A stretch of DNA of 64,000 bases from Stenotrophomonas nitritireducens (GCF_001431425.1 NZ_LDJG01000028.1:28476-92475), one strand, 5' to 3'. Positions 1 to 9,594 are shown, numbered from the stretch's first letter. Notes: generated by a model not told the origin, from the letters alone. Program-made: numbers and translations.

Positions 1-640
1 CCAGCGATTCGCGGTCGAGCCGGTCCAGCAGTACCACCAGCCCGCCCAGGTCGCGGCCGGTGCGGGTGAGCAGCCAGTCGATGGCGGCCTCGTCGAGCGC
101 CAGCCCGCGCCGGATGGCGCGTTCGCGCAGCACCGCGCCACGTCCGTCGTCGTCCAGCGCGTCCAGCACGATGCGTCCGCATTGCGACAGGCGCGAGCGC
201 AGGTCGGGCAGCACCAACCCGAGCGCGTCGGGCGCGGCCGTGGCGGTGTACAGCAGGGTCACGCCGGCGGCGCGCGCGCGGTTGTGGAAGTCGAACAGCG
301 CCACTTCGTCCTCGCGCTGGCCGGCGATCGCGTCCAGTCCATCCAGTGCGACCACGTCGCGCCCTTCCAGCGCCTCCAGCGCGTCGCGCAGGCGCCCGGA
401 AGCGGCCAGCAACGGCAGATAGGCCGAACCGCGCCCGGCCTGCTCGGCAGCGGCGCAGACGGCCAGCGCCAGGTGCGTCTTGCCGCTCCCCGCCGGCCCG
501 ACCAGGTAGACCCAGTCGCGGCTGCCGCCGGTGGCGGCGGCGCGCAACTGCGCCAGCGCCCCGTCCGGGGCGCCGATGAAACTTTCCAATCGCTGGTCCG
601 GCGGATAGCGCAGGGCCAGCGGCAACTGCGGCACGCTCAC
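1..640 (-). CDS. hda: DnaA regulatory inactivator Hda, 3' end outside the window
   Basis: A DnaA-like AAA+ protein without the DNA-binding domain. In the family, Hda binds the beta clamp and promotes hydrolysis of ATP bound to DnaA, preventing re-initiation of replication. About 213 codons are visible from a GTG start; the family is about 230 residues, so only the last few are missing. The P-loop GPAGSGKT is at residues 48-55 and a Walker-B-like VVALDGLDAI at 96-105. An N-terminal PQLPL segment, at residues 4-8, fits a clamp-binding motif. The GTG start overlaps the stop of the upstream permease gene by four bases (GTGA), indicating translational coupling. Hda next to an AI-2E permease and a DUF2066 gene, divergent from purM, is a common gammaproteobacterial arrangement. 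Confidence 0.9.
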   Translation of the reverse strand, partial: MSVPQLPLALRYPPDQRLESFIGAPDGALAQLRAAATGGSRDWVYLVGPAGSGKTHLALAVCAAAEQAGRGSAYLPLLAASGRLRDALEALEGRDVVALDGLDAIAGQREDEVALFDFHNRARAAGVTLLYTATAAPDALGLVLPDLRSRLSQCGRIVLDALDDDGRGAVLRERAIRRGLALDEAAIDWLLTRTGRDLGGLVVLLDRLDRESL

Positions 641-1806
641 TTCGGTTCGACGTCCTTCGGCACGATGCCCATGCCCGGAGCGGGCTCGCCGCTGGACTGC
701 AGCACGATGGTCGGGCCATGCCCGGCATATAGTTCGCTCTGCCGGTAGCGTTCATGCGCATAGCGCAGCAGCACGTTGATCACCGCCGCCGCCGGCAGCG
801 CCAGCAGCATGCCGAGGAAGCCGAACAGCTGGCCGCCGGCCATCACCGCGAAGATCACCGCCACCGGGTGCAGGCCGATCTTGTCGCCGACGATGCGCGG
901 GGTGAGCACATAGCTTTCCAGCAGCTGGCCGACGGTGAACACCACGCCGACCAGCGCCAGCAGCTTCACGTCAAAGCCCTGCGCCTGCACCAGTGCCGCC
1001 AGCACCGCCAGCACCACGCCGGTGGTGGCGCCCAGGTAGGGAATGAAGCTGATCAGCCCGGCGATCAGGCCGATCAGCAGGCCCAGGTTGAGCCCCACCA
1101 CCGACAGGCCGACTGCATAGACCACGCCCAGCGCCAGCATCACCGCGATCTGCCCGCGGATGAAGGCGCCGAGCACGTCGTTGGATTCGCGCGCCAGCCG
1201 CGACACGATCTCGATGTGGTTGCGCGGGATCATCGACGCGACGCGCTCGACCAAACGGTCCCAGTCGCGCAGGAAGTAGTAGGCCAGGATCGGCAGCAGC
1301 GCCAGGTTCACCACCCAGGCCACCATCGCGAACCCCGAGCGCGACAGATAGCCGAACAGGGTGGACGCCGCGCCGCCGGCCTGCTGCCAGTGCGCGCGCA
1401 CCCATTCGAACAGGCGCTCGGGCTCCAGCCAGCCGAGGATCTCCACGCCGGTACGCCGTTCGATCCACGGCAGCGCCGTGCCCATCAGCCACTCCTGCGC
1501 CTGCGGCAGCGCGGCCACGAGGGTGACGATCTGGCGCTGGATCATCGGCACCAGGATCAGCAGCGCCAGCGCCAGCAGCAGGACCATCAGCGCGAACACC
1601 AGGATCACCGCGGTATTGCGCGAGCGGCCACGCGCCTCCAGCCGGTCCACCAGCGGATCGCCCAGCCAGGCCAGCATCAGCGCGACCACGAACGGCGTCA
1701 GGATCGGCGCCAGCAGCCATATCACCCACAGCGCGAAGGCGCCCAGCACCGCCCATTTCAGGCGGCGCAGGAACAGCGCGATTTCGGCATCGGCGGCGCC
1801 GCTCAT
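637..1806 (-). CDS. AI-2E/PerM family inner-membrane transporter
   Basis: A 389-residue polytopic membrane protein of the AI-2E transporter (PerM, formerly UPF0118) family. Hydrophobic segments near residues 15-50 and 60-85, a long amphipathic middle segment, and a block of helices from about 150 to 350 match the family layout. The substrate is unknown; the AI-2E name comes from one E. coli member and should not be taken literally. The ATG overlaps the DUF2066 stop codon by four bases and its own stop overlaps the hda start, so DUF2066-permease-hda is one tightly packed operon. Confidence 0.85.
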   Translation of the reverse strand: MSGAADAEIALFLRRLKWAVLGAFALWVIWLLAPILTPFVVALMLAWLGDPLVDRLEARGRSRNTAVILVFALMVLLLALALLILVPMIQRQIVTLVAALPQAQEWLMGTALPWIERRTGVEILGWLEPERLFEWVRAHWQQAGGAASTLFGYLSRSGFAMVAWVVNLALLPILAYYFLRDWDRLVERVASMIPRNHIEIVSRLARESNDVLGAFIRGQIAVMLALGVVYAVGLSVVGLNLGLLIGLIAGLISFIPYLGATTGVVLAVLAALVQAQGFDVKLLALVGVVFTVGQLLESYVLTPRIVGDKIGLHPVAVIFAVMAGGQLFGFLGMLLALPAAAVINVLLRYAHERYRQSELYAGHGPTIVLQSSGEPAPGMGIVPKDVEPK

Positions 1807-2900
1807 CGGACGCGGTACTCGGCCGGGGAGGACACGGGGGCGCCCTCGGTGGGCGGCGCCACCGGCTGCAGCGCGGCGTCGGCGCCAAGCATGCGGTTCA
1901 GCCCCTGCAGGCCGCTCATCAGTTCAAGGTCCAGTTCCAGGCGGTCGCCGGAAGCCTGCACCGGCACGATCGAACGCACCACCGCCACCGACTGCAGGGT
2001 CGCAGCCACGCGCAGGTAATCGGCCGCGGTGCGGATGCCGCTGACGCGGATGCGATAGATGCCGGCCGCGCCGGCCACCGGCGCCTTGGCATAGCGCTTG
2101 ACCAGCGCATCGGCCGCGCCATCGGCGCCGCCGGCCATCGCGCGGCGCGCATCGCCGTCGCGGGTGCTCCATTTGGCCAGTTCGCGGCCGTCGTCGACGA
2201 ATACCCAGTCGGCCATCCAGCCGCCACCGCTGGCGCGGTAGAGCTTGCCGACCAGCTGCATCGGCGGCGCGTAGCGCGCCGATGCGCGGGCAATGGCGGC
2301 GGTGTCCTGGCGCCAGATCGCGCCGACCAGCGCCTGCTCGGCCGCGCCGCCGCCCGGCAGTCCGAGGCGGAAGCCGCGTTCGATGGCGCGATCCAGCAGC
2401 GGGCGGGCCGCGTTCGACTGCTGCACGCCGACCAGGCGCGGACCGCTGCCGTCGTCGATCGCCATCCACACCACCGGCTTGGGCCGCGGCTGCGGCCATA
2501 TCGGCAGGCCCAGCGCCGCGACCAGTCCATCCACGTCGTCCTGGCGGAAGCGCGCCACCAGCATGGTGCGGAAACTCGGCGCGCCGGCGGCCGACGTGCT
2601 CTGGTCCTGCCGGTAGTCGTAGCTTTCCACCATGTCCCTGGCGCTGCGCAGCGCCTGCGCCACGCCCGGCCGGGTCATCGCGCTGCGGTCGCCGGACAGC
2701 TTGGCCAGCACCGCGCCCAGCGCGCGCGCCAGGGCGCCGTTGCGGTCGGCGTCGCTCTGGCTGTTGACCGGAACCTCGGCTTCATAGGGATTCTGCGCAC
2801 TGGCCACGTCGCCCTCGGTGCGCACGCCGGACTGCGCAAGCGCCGCCGGGACGGACAGGCAGGACGCCAGAAACAGGAAAAAGGCCAGGCTGCGACGCAT
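1803..2900 (-). CDS. DUF2066 domain-containing exported protein
   Basis: A 365-residue protein matching the DUF2066 family, whose function is unknown. The chosen ATG opens a clear signal peptide (MRRSLAFFLFLASCLSVPAALA followed by Q). An in-frame ATG twelve bases upstream and one further up at 2963 would put charged residues before the signal, so they are less likely. The protein should be periplasmic. It is the first gene of the leftward operon with the AI-2E permease and hda, and its promoter lies in the 109-bp gap to the divergent purM. The repeated linkage to hda and purM in related genomes is known; no role has been assigned. Confidence 0.8.
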   Translation of the reverse strand: MRRSLAFFLFLASCLSVPAALAQSGVRTEGDVASAQNPYEAEVPVNSQSDADRNGALARALGAVLAKLSGDRSAMTRPGVAQALRSARDMVESYDYRQDQSTSAAGAPSFRTMLVARFRQDDVDGLVAALGLPIWPQPRPKPVVWMAIDDGSGPRLVGVQQSNAARPLLDRAIERGFRLGLPGGGAAEQALVGAIWRQDTAAIARASARYAPPMQLVGKLYRASGGGWMADWVFVDDGRELAKWSTRDGDARRAMAGGADGAADALVKRYAKAPVAGAAGIYRIRVSGIRTAADYLRVAATLQSVAVVRSIVPVQASGDRLELDLELMSGLQGLNRMLGADAALQPVAPPTEGAPVSSPAEYRVR

Positions 2901-3009
2901 TGAGGGTTCCATTGCTCGACGGTTCCGGTGGGAATTGTTGCCCGAATGCGGCCTTGGCGCCAACGTGGCCTGTTAAAATCGCCCGTTCACCCCGCCAGCG
3001 CAGCCGACC

Positions 3010-4068
3010 GTGACCAACACCCCGACTTCCGCCAACTCTCCCCTGACCTACCGTGACGCCGGCGTGGACATCGACGCGGGCAACGAACTGGTCGAACGCA
3101 TCAAGCCGCTGGTCAAGCGCAGCTTCCGTCCCGAGGTGATGGGCGGGCTGGGTGGATTCGGCGCGCTGTTCGACCTGTCGGGCAAGTACCGCGAGCCGGT
3201 GCTGGTCTCCGGCACCGACGGCGTCGGCACCAAGCTCAAGCTGGCCCAGCAGCTCGGCCGCCACGACACCATCGGCATCGACCTGGTCGCCATGTGCGTG
3301 AACGACGTGCTGGTGCAGGGCGCCGAGCCGCTGTTCTTCCTGGATTACTTCGCCACCGGCAAGCTGGACATCGACACCGCCGCTGCGGTGGTCGGCGGCA
3401 TCGCCAACGGCTGCACCGAGGCCGGCTGTGCGCTGATCGGCGGCGAGACCGCCGAGATGCCCGACATGTACGCCCCGGGCGAGTACGACCTCGCCGGCTT
3501 CACCGTGGCGGCGGTGGAGAAGAGCGAGCTGAAGGACGGCTCCAGCGTGCGCCAGGGCGACGTGCTGATCGGCATCGCCTCTTCCGGCCCGCATTCCAAC
3601 GGCTATTCGCTGGTGCGCCGCATCTACGACCGCGCCGGCCAGCCGGCCGACCTGGTGCTGGAAGACGGCGTGAAGCTGGTGGACGCGCTGATGGCGCCGA
3701 CCCGGCTGTACGTCAAGCCGATCCTGTCGCTGCTCAAGGAACACGGCGCCACCATCCACGGCATGGCCCACATCACTGGTGGCGGCCTGACCGAGAACAT
3801 CATCCGCGTCGTGCCCGAGGGCCTGGGCCTGGAAATCGACGCGGGCAGCTGGACCCTGCCGCCGGTATTCCAGTGGCTGCAGCGCGAGGGCAACGTCGCC
3901 GACAGCGAGATGTGGCGCACCTTCAACTGCGGCATCGGCTTCGTGCTGCTGGTGCCGGCCGACCACGCCGCGGCCATCGACGCTTCGCTCGATGCGCTGC
4001 AGCTGGCGCATTGGAGCATCGGCAAGGTCGTTGCGGCCGCCGGCAGCGAGCGCGTGCGCATCGGCTGA
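3010..4068 (+). CDS. purM: Phosphoribosylformylglycinamidine cyclo-ligase (AIR synthetase)
   Basis: Catalyses ATP-dependent ring closure of FGAM to AIR in de novo purine synthesis (cytosol). The 352 residues match the family length. The ATP-binding glycine-rich SGTDGVGTK is at about residues 67-75 and the conserved [11 protein letters not shown] at about 143-153. Translation starts with GTG at the point where AIR-synthetase similarity begins. A TAAAAT hexamer at about 2974-2979 may be the -10 element. It leads a rightward series with two small membrane-protein genes before purN, rather than the purMN pair found in E. coli. Confidence 0.96.
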   Translation: MTNTPTSANSPLTYRDAGVDIDAGNELVERIKPLVKRSFRPEVMGGLGGFGALFDLSGKYREPVLVSGTDGVGTKLKLAQQLGRHDTIGIDLVAMCVNDVLVQGAEPLFFLDYFATGKLDIDTAAAVVGGIANGCTEAGCALIGGETAEMPDMYAPGEYDLAGFTVAAVEKSELKDGSSVRQGDVLIGIASSGPHSNGYSLVRRIYDRAGQPADLVLEDGVKLVDALMAPTRLYVKPILSLLKEHGATIHGMAHITGGGLTENIIRVVPEGLGLEIDAGSWTLPPVFQWLQREGNVADSEMWRTFNCGIGFVLLVPADHAAAIDASLDALQLAHWSIGKVVAAAGSERVRIG

Positions 4069-4093
4069 GGCCTCCACCCCGTCAAGGTGCCCC

Positions 4094-4537
4094 ATGGACG
4101 CAGTGAATGCTCCGGTTCCGCCGCCCACGCTGACCGACGAGGACGCCAGCCAGCTGCGCCTGCTGTCGATCTTCCACTACGTGGTGGCGGCGATCACCGG
4201 GCTGTTTTCGTTGTTCCCCGTGCTGCACCTGGCGATGGGGCTGGCCATGGTCACCGGCAAACTGCCGATGGACCCGGGCACGTCCGGAGCGCATGCCCTG
4301 GACCCGCAACTGTTCGGCTGGTTCTTCGTCGCCTTCGCCGGCACTTTCATCGTCTGCGGCCTGACCCTGGCCGGGTTCATGGCCTATGCCGGCCGTTGCC
4401 TGGGACAGCGCCGGCGCCACACGCTGTGCCTGGTGGTGGCCGCCATTTCCTGCATGATGATGCCCTTCGGCACGGTGCTCGGCGTATTCACCCTGATCGT
4501 GCTGATGCGTCCTGCGGTCAAGGCGGCTTTCGCTTGA
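4094..4537 (+). CDS. Small integral membrane protein of unknown function
   Basis: A 147-residue protein with three or four predicted transmembrane helices (roughly residues 25-55, 75-100 and 108-140) after a proline-rich N-terminus. I do not recognise a named family with confidence; DUF4870-like small membrane proteins look similar. The ATG at 4094 starts 25 bases after the purM stop. A start upstream inside purM is possible in frame but would overlap purM heavily. It sits between purM and the DUF2238 gene in what looks like one transcription unit. Confidence 0.65.
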   Translation: MDAVNAPVPPPTLTDEDASQLRLLSIFHYVVAAITGLFSLFPVLHLAMGLAMVTGKLPMDPGTSGAHALDPQLFGWFFVAFAGTFIVCGLTLAGFMAYAGRCLGQRRRHTLCLVVAAISCMMMPFGTVLGVFTLIVLMRPAVKAAFA

Positions 4538-4580
4538 ACAACGCGCCACCGCCCTTCCTCCCGCATCCGGGCCGCGTCGC

Positions 4581-5189
4581 ATGAGTCTTGCCAAGAGGGC
4601 CGCGTTCATCGGCGTGCTGGCCGTGTTCCTGCTCACGTGGATCAAGCCGCTGTGGCCGCTGGAGCAGGCCCTGCACAGCTCGCTGAGCGTGGCCGGGCTG
4701 GTGGCGCTGTGGTGGATTGACCGGCGCTGGCCGCTGGGCGCCGGCGCCTTCGCCGCGATCTGCGGCTTCATCGCCCTGCACTGCGTCGGCGCGCGCTGGC
4801 TGTATTCCAACGTGCCGTACGAGGCATGGCTGCAGGGGCTGGTCGGCTGGTCGCCCGGCGCGGCCTTCGGCTGGCAGCGCAACCATTTCGACCGGCTGAT
4901 CCACTTCCTCTATGGCGCCTGCTTCACCCCGGCGCTGGCCCAGCTGGCACGCCATGCCTGGCCGGCGCTGCGTGGCGGGCAGGCGTTCGCCCTGGCGGTG
5001 ATGGCGGTCATGTGTTCCAGCCTGGTCTACGAATGGCTGGAATGGGGCATCGCCCTGGCGCTGTCGCCGGAAGCGGCCGAGGCCTACAACGGCCAGCAGG
5101 GCGATGCCTGGGATGCGCATGCCGACATGCTGCTGGCCACGATCGGCAGCCTGCTGGCGTGGCCGCTGTCCAGGCGGGCCTGGCGATGA
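4581..5189 (+). CDS. DUF2238 (YjdF-like) inner-membrane protein
   Basis: A 202-residue membrane protein with about six hydrophobic segments. The conserved C-terminal motif YNGQQGDAWDAHADM (residues about 171-185) and the preceding YEWLEWG identify the DUF2238 family, to which E. coli YjdF belongs; the function is unknown. Its TGA overlaps the purN ATG (ATGA), so purN translation is probably coupled to this gene. The pairing of a membrane protein with purN is positional only and does not show a purine role. Confidence 0.8.
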   Translation: MSLAKRAAFIGVLAVFLLTWIKPLWPLEQALHSSLSVAGLVALWWIDRRWPLGAGAFAAICGFIALHCVGARWLYSNVPYEAWLQGLVGWSPGAAFGWQRNHFDRLIHFLYGACFTPALAQLARHAWPALRGGQAFALAVMAVMCSSLVYEWLEWGIALALSPEAAEAYNGQQGDAWDAHADMLLATIGSLLAWPLSRRAWR

Positions 5190-5845
5190 GCGCGCCGGCC
5201 CGCATCGCCGTGCTCGCCTCCGGGCGCGGCAGCAACCTGCAGTGCCTGCTGGACGGCATCGCCACCGGGCAACTGGATGCCCGGATCGCTGGTGTGTTCT
5301 CCGACAAACCCGCCGCCGCGGCGCTGGACAAGGTGGCGCCGGAACTGCGCTGGGCGCGCCCGCCCCGGGACTTCGCCAACCGCGAAGCTTTCGACACCGC
5401 GCTCGGCGACGCGGTAGCCGCCTGCGCGCCGGACTGGATCGTCTGCGCCGGCTACATGCGCATCCTCGGCGCCGGCTTCGTGCAGCGTTTCGCCGGCCGC
5501 CTGGTCAACATCCATCCGTCGCTGCTGCCGCTGCACAAGGGCCTGCATACCCACGCCCGCGCCCTTGAGGCCGGCGACGCGGAGCATGGCGCCAGCGTCC
5601 ATTTCGTCGTGCCTGAACTGGATGCCGGCACGGTGATCGCCCAGGCTCGGGTGCCGGTGCTGGCCGGCGACAGCTCCGATACCCTGGCCGCGCGGGTGCT
5701 TGCGGTCGAACACCCGCTGCTGCTGGCGACGGTGCGCCTGCTCATCGAAGGACGCGTAGCTGAACGGGATGGCACGGTCCTGCTCGATGGTCAGTCCCTG
5801 TTTAATCCGCTGCGCCTAGATTCCGCCGGAACGCTGCACCGCTGA
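5186..5845 (+). CDS. purN: Phosphoribosylglycinamide formyltransferase 1
   Basis: Transfers a formyl group from 10-formyl-THF to GAR in purine synthesis. The 219 residues match the family. The phosphate-binding SGRGSN is at residues 12-17. The catalytic triad is visible as N108 and H110 in VNIHPSLLP and D146 in ELDAGTV, at positions close to those of the E. coli enzyme. The ATG at 5186 overlaps the DUF2238 stop by four bases; longer in-frame extensions upstream lie inside that gene and are not credible starts. Confidence 0.96.
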   Translation: MSAPARIAVLASGRGSNLQCLLDGIATGQLDARIAGVFSDKPAAAALDKVAPELRWARPPRDFANREAFDTALGDAVAACAPDWIVCAGYMRILGAGFVQRFAGRLVNIHPSLLPLHKGLHTHARALEAGDAEHGASVHFVVPELDAGTVIAQARVPVLAGDSSDTLAARVLAVEHPLLLATVRLLIEGRVAERDGTVLLDGQSLFNPLRLDSAGTLHR

Positions 5846-5907
5846 TCCGCACATGCCGCTGATGCGCAGGCTGGCATGATCCACATCCCACCCGCCTCGA
5901 CCCGAGC

Positions 5908-6678
5908 ATGACGATCGCCCTCCTCAAACCGATGCTGCTGGCAAGCCTGCTGACCGCCCTGCCGGTCCTGGCCCAGGAAACGGTGCCCGCCGGTGCAGCG
6001 GCCTTGCCGCCGGCAGAGTGGGATCCGCCGGCGCTGCAGCCGTTCGTCGCCACCTACCAGGCCTTCTACAAGGGCAAGGAGGCCGGCGACGCGACCATGC
6101 GCGTGGTCCACGACGATGGCGCCCGCTGGCGCGTGGACATGGCCGTGCGCGGCCGCCGCGGCTTCGCCGGCGTGCTCGGCCTGAACCTGGAGCAGAGCAC
6201 GGTCTTCGACAACGAGGGCTCGGTGTACGTGCCCTTGAGCCAGAGCACGGTGAAGAAGGCGCTGTTCCTCGGCAGGAAGGTCACCGGCACCTACGACTGG
6301 CGGGAAGGCACCGCGCAGTGGCAGGGCGACCTGAAGAAGGAACGCCAGCGCCCGATCCCGCTGCAGCGCGGCGACCAGAGCGCGCTGCTGCTCAACCTGT
6401 CGCTGATGCGCGACGCCCGCCCCGGCCAGCCGCTGCGCTACCGCTACGTGGATGTGGGCCGGGTGCGCCAGTACGAGTACCAGGCCGCCGCCGGCACCGA
6501 GACCGTGCAGGTCGGCGACCTCAGCTACGACGCGCTGCGCGTCTACCGCACCAATGGCGGCAACGACGAAACCATCATGTGGATCGCCAACGGCGTGCCG
6601 ACCCCCGTGCGCATCCTGCAACGCGAGGATGGCGAGGACGCCATCGACCTGCGCCTGACCGAATACCAAGGAGCCTGA
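5908..6678 (+). CDS. DUF3108 domain-containing exported protein (copy 1)
   Basis: A 256-residue protein with a signal peptide ending near LPVLAQ and a DUF3108 domain: the opening PFVATYQAFYKGKEAGDATM, repeated beta-strand blocks, and a C-terminal WIANGVPTPVRILQREDG. DUF3108 proteins are predicted periplasmic or outer-envelope beta-rich proteins without a proven function. It starts 62 bases after purN and is followed two bases later by a second DUF3108 gene of the same architecture, so the two are co-expressed paralogs. Linkage of DUF3108 to purMN is known in Pseudomonas and Xanthomonas relatives. Confidence 0.82.
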   Translation: MTIALLKPMLLASLLTALPVLAQETVPAGAAALPPAEWDPPALQPFVATYQAFYKGKEAGDATMRVVHDDGARWRVDMAVRGRRGFAGVLGLNLEQSTVFDNEGSVYVPLSQSTVKKALFLGRKVTGTYDWREGTAQWQGDLKKERQRPIPLQRGDQSALLLNLSLMRDARPGQPLRYRYVDVGRVRQYEYQAAAGTETVQVGDLSYDALRVYRTNGGNDETIMWIANGVPTPVRILQREDGEDAIDLRLTEYQGA

Positions 6679-6680
6679 GC

Positions 6681-7364
6681 ATGAAATCCTTCCTGCGCCC
6701 CCTTCCGCTGGCGGCCGCGGCCTTCGCCGCGCTGGCCAGTCTGCCCGCCTTCGCCGTGCAGCCCTTCACCGCCAACTACCAGGCCAGCTACATGGGCCTG
6801 CAGGCCAACGGCGTGATGACCCTGGCCGCGGAGAACGGCGGCAAGTGGCGCTACACGCTGCAGGTCAAGAACCAGCTGGCCGAATTGAGCCAGAGCACCC
6901 TGTTCGAAGAACGCAGCGGCCAGTTGCGCCCGCTGAGCAGCCACGACGCCTCGGTGATTCCGTTCAAGCGCCGCGCGGTCGATGCGCGCTACGACTGGGG
7001 CAGCAACCAGGCCACCTGGAGCGGCGACGTGAAGCCGGAACGGCGCGGACCGGTGGCGTTGCAGAGCGGCGACATGGACGGCCTGCTGATCAACCTGGCC
7101 ATCGCCCGCGACGTCGCCGCCGGCAAGCCGCTGAACTACCGGATGGTGGACGACGGCCGGGCCAAGACGCTTTCCTACCGCGTCGTCGGCAAGGAAAACA
7201 TGACCATCGACGGCAAGACCGTGGAAGCGACCAAGGTCTCCCGCGTGGATGGCAACAAGGAACAGATCGCCTGGATCGCGCCCGGCATGCCGGTGCCGGT
7301 GCGCCTGCTGCAGCGCGAAGGCGGCAAGGACGCGCTGGACCTGACGATCAAGTCGCTGCGCTGA
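6681..7364 (+). CDS. DUF3108 domain-containing exported protein (copy 2)
   Basis: A 227-residue paralog of the gene just upstream. The signal peptide (MKSFLRPLPLAAAAFAALAS, ending near AFA) is followed by PFTANYQASYMGLQANG and the shared C-terminal block WIAPGMPVPVRLLQREGG. The ATG lies two bases after the copy-1 stop with AAGGAG just upstream. The two proteins differ throughout the middle, so the duplication is old rather than recent. The function is unknown. A GTAG-type palindrome and a terminator follow. Confidence 0.82.
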   Translation: MKSFLRPLPLAAAAFAALASLPAFAVQPFTANYQASYMGLQANGVMTLAAENGGKWRYTLQVKNQLAELSQSTLFEERSGQLRPLSSHDASVIPFKRRAVDARYDWGSNQATWSGDVKPERRGPVALQSGDMDGLLINLAIARDVAAGKPLNYRMVDDGRAKTLSYRVVGKENMTIDGKTVEATKVSRVDGNKEQIAWIAPGMPVPVRLLQREGGKDALDLTIKSLR

Positions 7365-7378
7365 GCCGCGGCAACCCC

Positions 7379-7447
7379 TGTAGGAGCGACTTCAGTCGCG
7401 AGGGGCTTCACCGGGAAAGCTTCATCGCGACTGAAGTCGCTCCTACA
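7379..7447 (+). repeat. GTAG-type (SMAG/REP-like) palindromic element
   Basis: A 69-bp element whose ends, TGTAGGAGCGACTTCAGTCG and its reverse complement, form a long inverted repeat around a spacer of about 25 bp. It resembles the SMAG/REP elements described in Stenotrophomonas and other Xanthomonadaceae. It lies between the convergent DUF3108 copy 2 and sucD genes. Related copies are at 39395, 47652 and, truncated, 62745. Confidence 0.85.
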
Positions 7448-7470
7448 AAAACAGGAGCAGCGATAGCGCA

Positions 7471-7498
7471 CAAACGAAAAGGCCGCCCGGAGGCGGCC
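7471..7498 (-). terminator. Rho-independent terminator of sucCD
   Basis: Read leftward, a 7-bp GC stem (GGCCGCC / GGCGGCC) with a four-base loop is followed by TTTTCGTTT. It lies 24 bases beyond the sucD stop. Confidence 0.85.
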
Positions 7499-7522
7499 TC
7501 TCGTTGCGCGTCGCGGCAGGTC

Positions 7523-8398
7523 TTACTTGACCAGCTTGGCGATGGCGGCGCCCAGGTCGCCCGGCGAACGGACGGTGACGACGCCAGCGGCTTCCATCGC
7601 GGCGAACTTGCCTTCCGCGGTGCCCTTGCCGCCCGAGGCGATCGCACCGGCGTGGCCCATGCGCTTGCCGGCCGGAGCCGAGGCGCCGGCGATGAAGCCG
7701 ACGACCGGCTTCTTCACGTGGGCCTTGATGTACTCCGCACCGGCTTCCTCGGCGTCGCCGCCGATTTCGCCGACCATGATGATGCCTTCGGTCTGCGGGT
7801 CTTCGTTGAACAGCTTCAGGCAGTCGACGAAGTTCAGGCCATTGATCGGGTCACCACCAATGCCGATGCAGGTGGACTGGCCCAGGCCGACTTCGGTGGT
7901 CTGCTTGACCGCTTCATAGGTCAGGGTGCCCGAACGCGACACGATGCCGATCTTGCCCGGCATGTGGATGTGGCCCGGCATGATGCCGATCTTGCACTCG
8001 CCCGGGGTGATCACGCCGGGGCAGTTCGGCCCGATCAGCACGGTATCCGGGTGCGAGCCCTTCAGCACGTTGTCCACGCGCAGCATGTCCAGCACCGGGA
8101 TGCCTTCGGTGATGCAGACGATGACCTTGATGCCGGCGGCCGCGGCTTCCAGGATCGCGTCGGCCGCGAACGGCGGCGGCACGTAGATGACCGACGCGTT
8201 GGCGCCGGTGGACTGCACGGCATCGGCGACGGTGTTGAACACCGGCAGGTCGATGTGGGTGGTGCCGCCCTTGCCCGGGGTGACGCCGCCGACGACCTGG
8301 GTGCCGTACTCGATCATCTGGGTGGCGTGGAAGGTGCCCTGCTGGCCGGTGAAGCCCTGCACGATCACCTTGGTGTTCTTGTTGATCAAAACGCTCAT
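7523..8398 (-). CDS. sucD: Succinyl-CoA synthetase (ADP-forming), alpha subunit
   Basis: The alpha subunit of the TCA-cycle enzyme converting succinyl-CoA and NDP/Pi to succinate, CoA and NTP. The 291 residues match the family. The N-terminal CoA-binding Rossmann region has [10 protein letters not shown], and the phosphorylated active-site histidine is H249 in [12 protein letters not shown]. It starts 23 bases after sucC, and a terminator follows. The pair stands apart from the 2-oxoglutarate dehydrogenase genes, at least within this window. Confidence 0.97.
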   Translation of the reverse strand: MSVLINKNTKVIVQGFTGQQGTFHATQMIEYGTQVVGGVTPGKGGTTHIDLPVFNTVADAVQSTGANASVIYVPPPFAADAILEAAAAGIKVIVCITEGIPVLDMLRVDNVLKGSHPDTVLIGPNCPGVITPGECKIGIMPGHIHMPGKIGIVSRSGTLTYEAVKQTTEVGLGQSTCIGIGGDPINGLNFVDCLKLFNEDPQTEGIIMVGEIGGDAEEAGAEYIKAHVKKPVVGFIAGASAPAGKRMGHAGAIASGGKGTAEGKFAAMEAAGVVTVRSPGDLGAAIAKLVK

Positions 8399-8421
8399 GG
8401 GATTTCCTTCGGTGTCGTGGG

Positions 8422-9594
8422 TCAGGCGGCGGCGTTCTTGACCGCTTCAACGACCTTCTTGGCGCCGTCGTTGATGTTGTCGGCCGGGATGATGGCCATG
8501 CCGCTGTCGCGCAGCAGCTGCTTGCCTTCTTCCACGTTGGTGCCTTCCAGGCGCACCACGACCGGAACCTTTACGCCCACTTCCTTGACCGCGGCGATGA
8601 TGCCTTCGGCGATCATGTCGCAGCGGACGATGCCGCCGAAGATGTTGACGAAGATGCCCTCGACCTTGTCCGAGGACAGGATCAGCTTGAACGCCTCGAT
8701 CACGCGCTGCTTGTTCGCGCCGCCGCCCACGTCCAGGAAGTTCGCCGGCTCGCCGCCGTTGAGCTTGATGACGTCCATGGTGGCCATGGCCAGGCCGGCG
8801 CCGTTCACCATGCAGCCGATGTTGCCGTCCATGGTGACGTAGTTGATGTCCAGCTCCGAAGCGGTCACTTCGGTTTCGTCTTCCTGGGACTTGTCGCGCA
8901 TGGCGACCAGTTCCTTGTGACGGAACGCGGCGTTGTCGTCGCTGTTGAACTTGCCGTCCAGCGCGTACAGGTTGCCGTCGTCCAGGATGGCCAGCGGGTT
9001 GATCTCAACCAGCGCCAGGTCCTTTTCGTTGAAGATGCGGTACAGGTTGACCATGATGCTGGCGAACTGGCCGGCCTGCTTGGCGGTCAGGCCCATCTTG
9101 AAGCCGATGTCGCGGCCGTGGTAACCCTGCACGCCCTCGACGAAGTCCACGTTCAGGGTGTGGATCTTGTCCGGGGTTTCGGCAGCGACCTGCTCGATCT
9201 CCATGCCGCCTTCCGAGGAGGCGATGAAGCTGATGGTGCGGGTGCCACGATCGACCAGCACCGACAGGTACAGTTCCTTGACGATCTCACCGGCGGTGGT
9301 CACCAGCACCAGGTTGATCGGCAGCTCGACGCCGGCGGTCTGGTAGGTGGCCATCTTGGTGCCGAGCATCTTGGCCGCAGCGGCCTTGACGTCTTCGACG
9401 GTCTTGCAGAACTTGACGCCGCCGGCCTTGCCGCGGCCGCCTGCGTGGATCTGCGCCTTGACCATCCAGGGGCCCTGGCCCAGCGACTGGGCAACTGCTA
9501 CAGCCTCGTCCGGGGTAGCCGCGACCTTGCCGGCCGGAACCGGGATGCCGTATTCGGCAAGCAGCTGTTTTGACTGGTACTCGTGGAAATTCAT
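8422..9594 (-). CDS. sucC: Succinyl-CoA synthetase (ADP-forming), beta subunit
   Basis: The nucleotide-binding beta subunit that partners SucD. The 390 residues begin [20 protein letters not shown], typical of the family. An ATP-grasp domain occupies roughly residues 1-240 ([24 protein letters not shown]), followed by the CoA-ligase domain with [10 protein letters not shown]. The promoter lies in the gap to the divergent pilS. The sucCD/pilSR neighbourhood is conserved in Xanthomonadaceae. Confidence 0.97.
   Translation of the reverse strand: MNFHEYQSKQLLAEYGIPVPAGKVAATPDEAVAVAQSLGQGPWMVKAQIHAGGRGKAGGVKFCKTVEDVKAAAAKMLGTKMATYQTAGVELPINLVLVTTAGEIVKELYLSVLVDRGTRTISFIASSEGGMEIEQVAAETPDKIHTLNVDFVEGVQGYHGRDIGFKMGLTAKQAGQFASIMVNLYRIFNEKDLALVEINPLAILDDGNLYALDGKFNSDDNAAFRHKELVAMRDKSQEDETEVTASELDINYVTMDGNIGCMVNGAGLAMATMDVIKLNGGEPANFLDVGGGANKQRVIEAFKLILSSDKVEGIFVNIFGGIVRCDMIAEGIIAAVKEVGVKVPVVVRLEGTNVEEGKQLLRDSGMAIIPADNINDGAKKVVEAVKNAAA

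Noticed and set aside
2782..4128. Long minus-strand frame over purM
   Set aside because: Antisense shadow; purM on the opposite strand has full-length family similarity and conserved motifs.
7365..7522. Small gene between DUF3108 copy 2 and sucD
   Set aside because: The sequence is fully explained by a palindromic element and the sucCD terminator.
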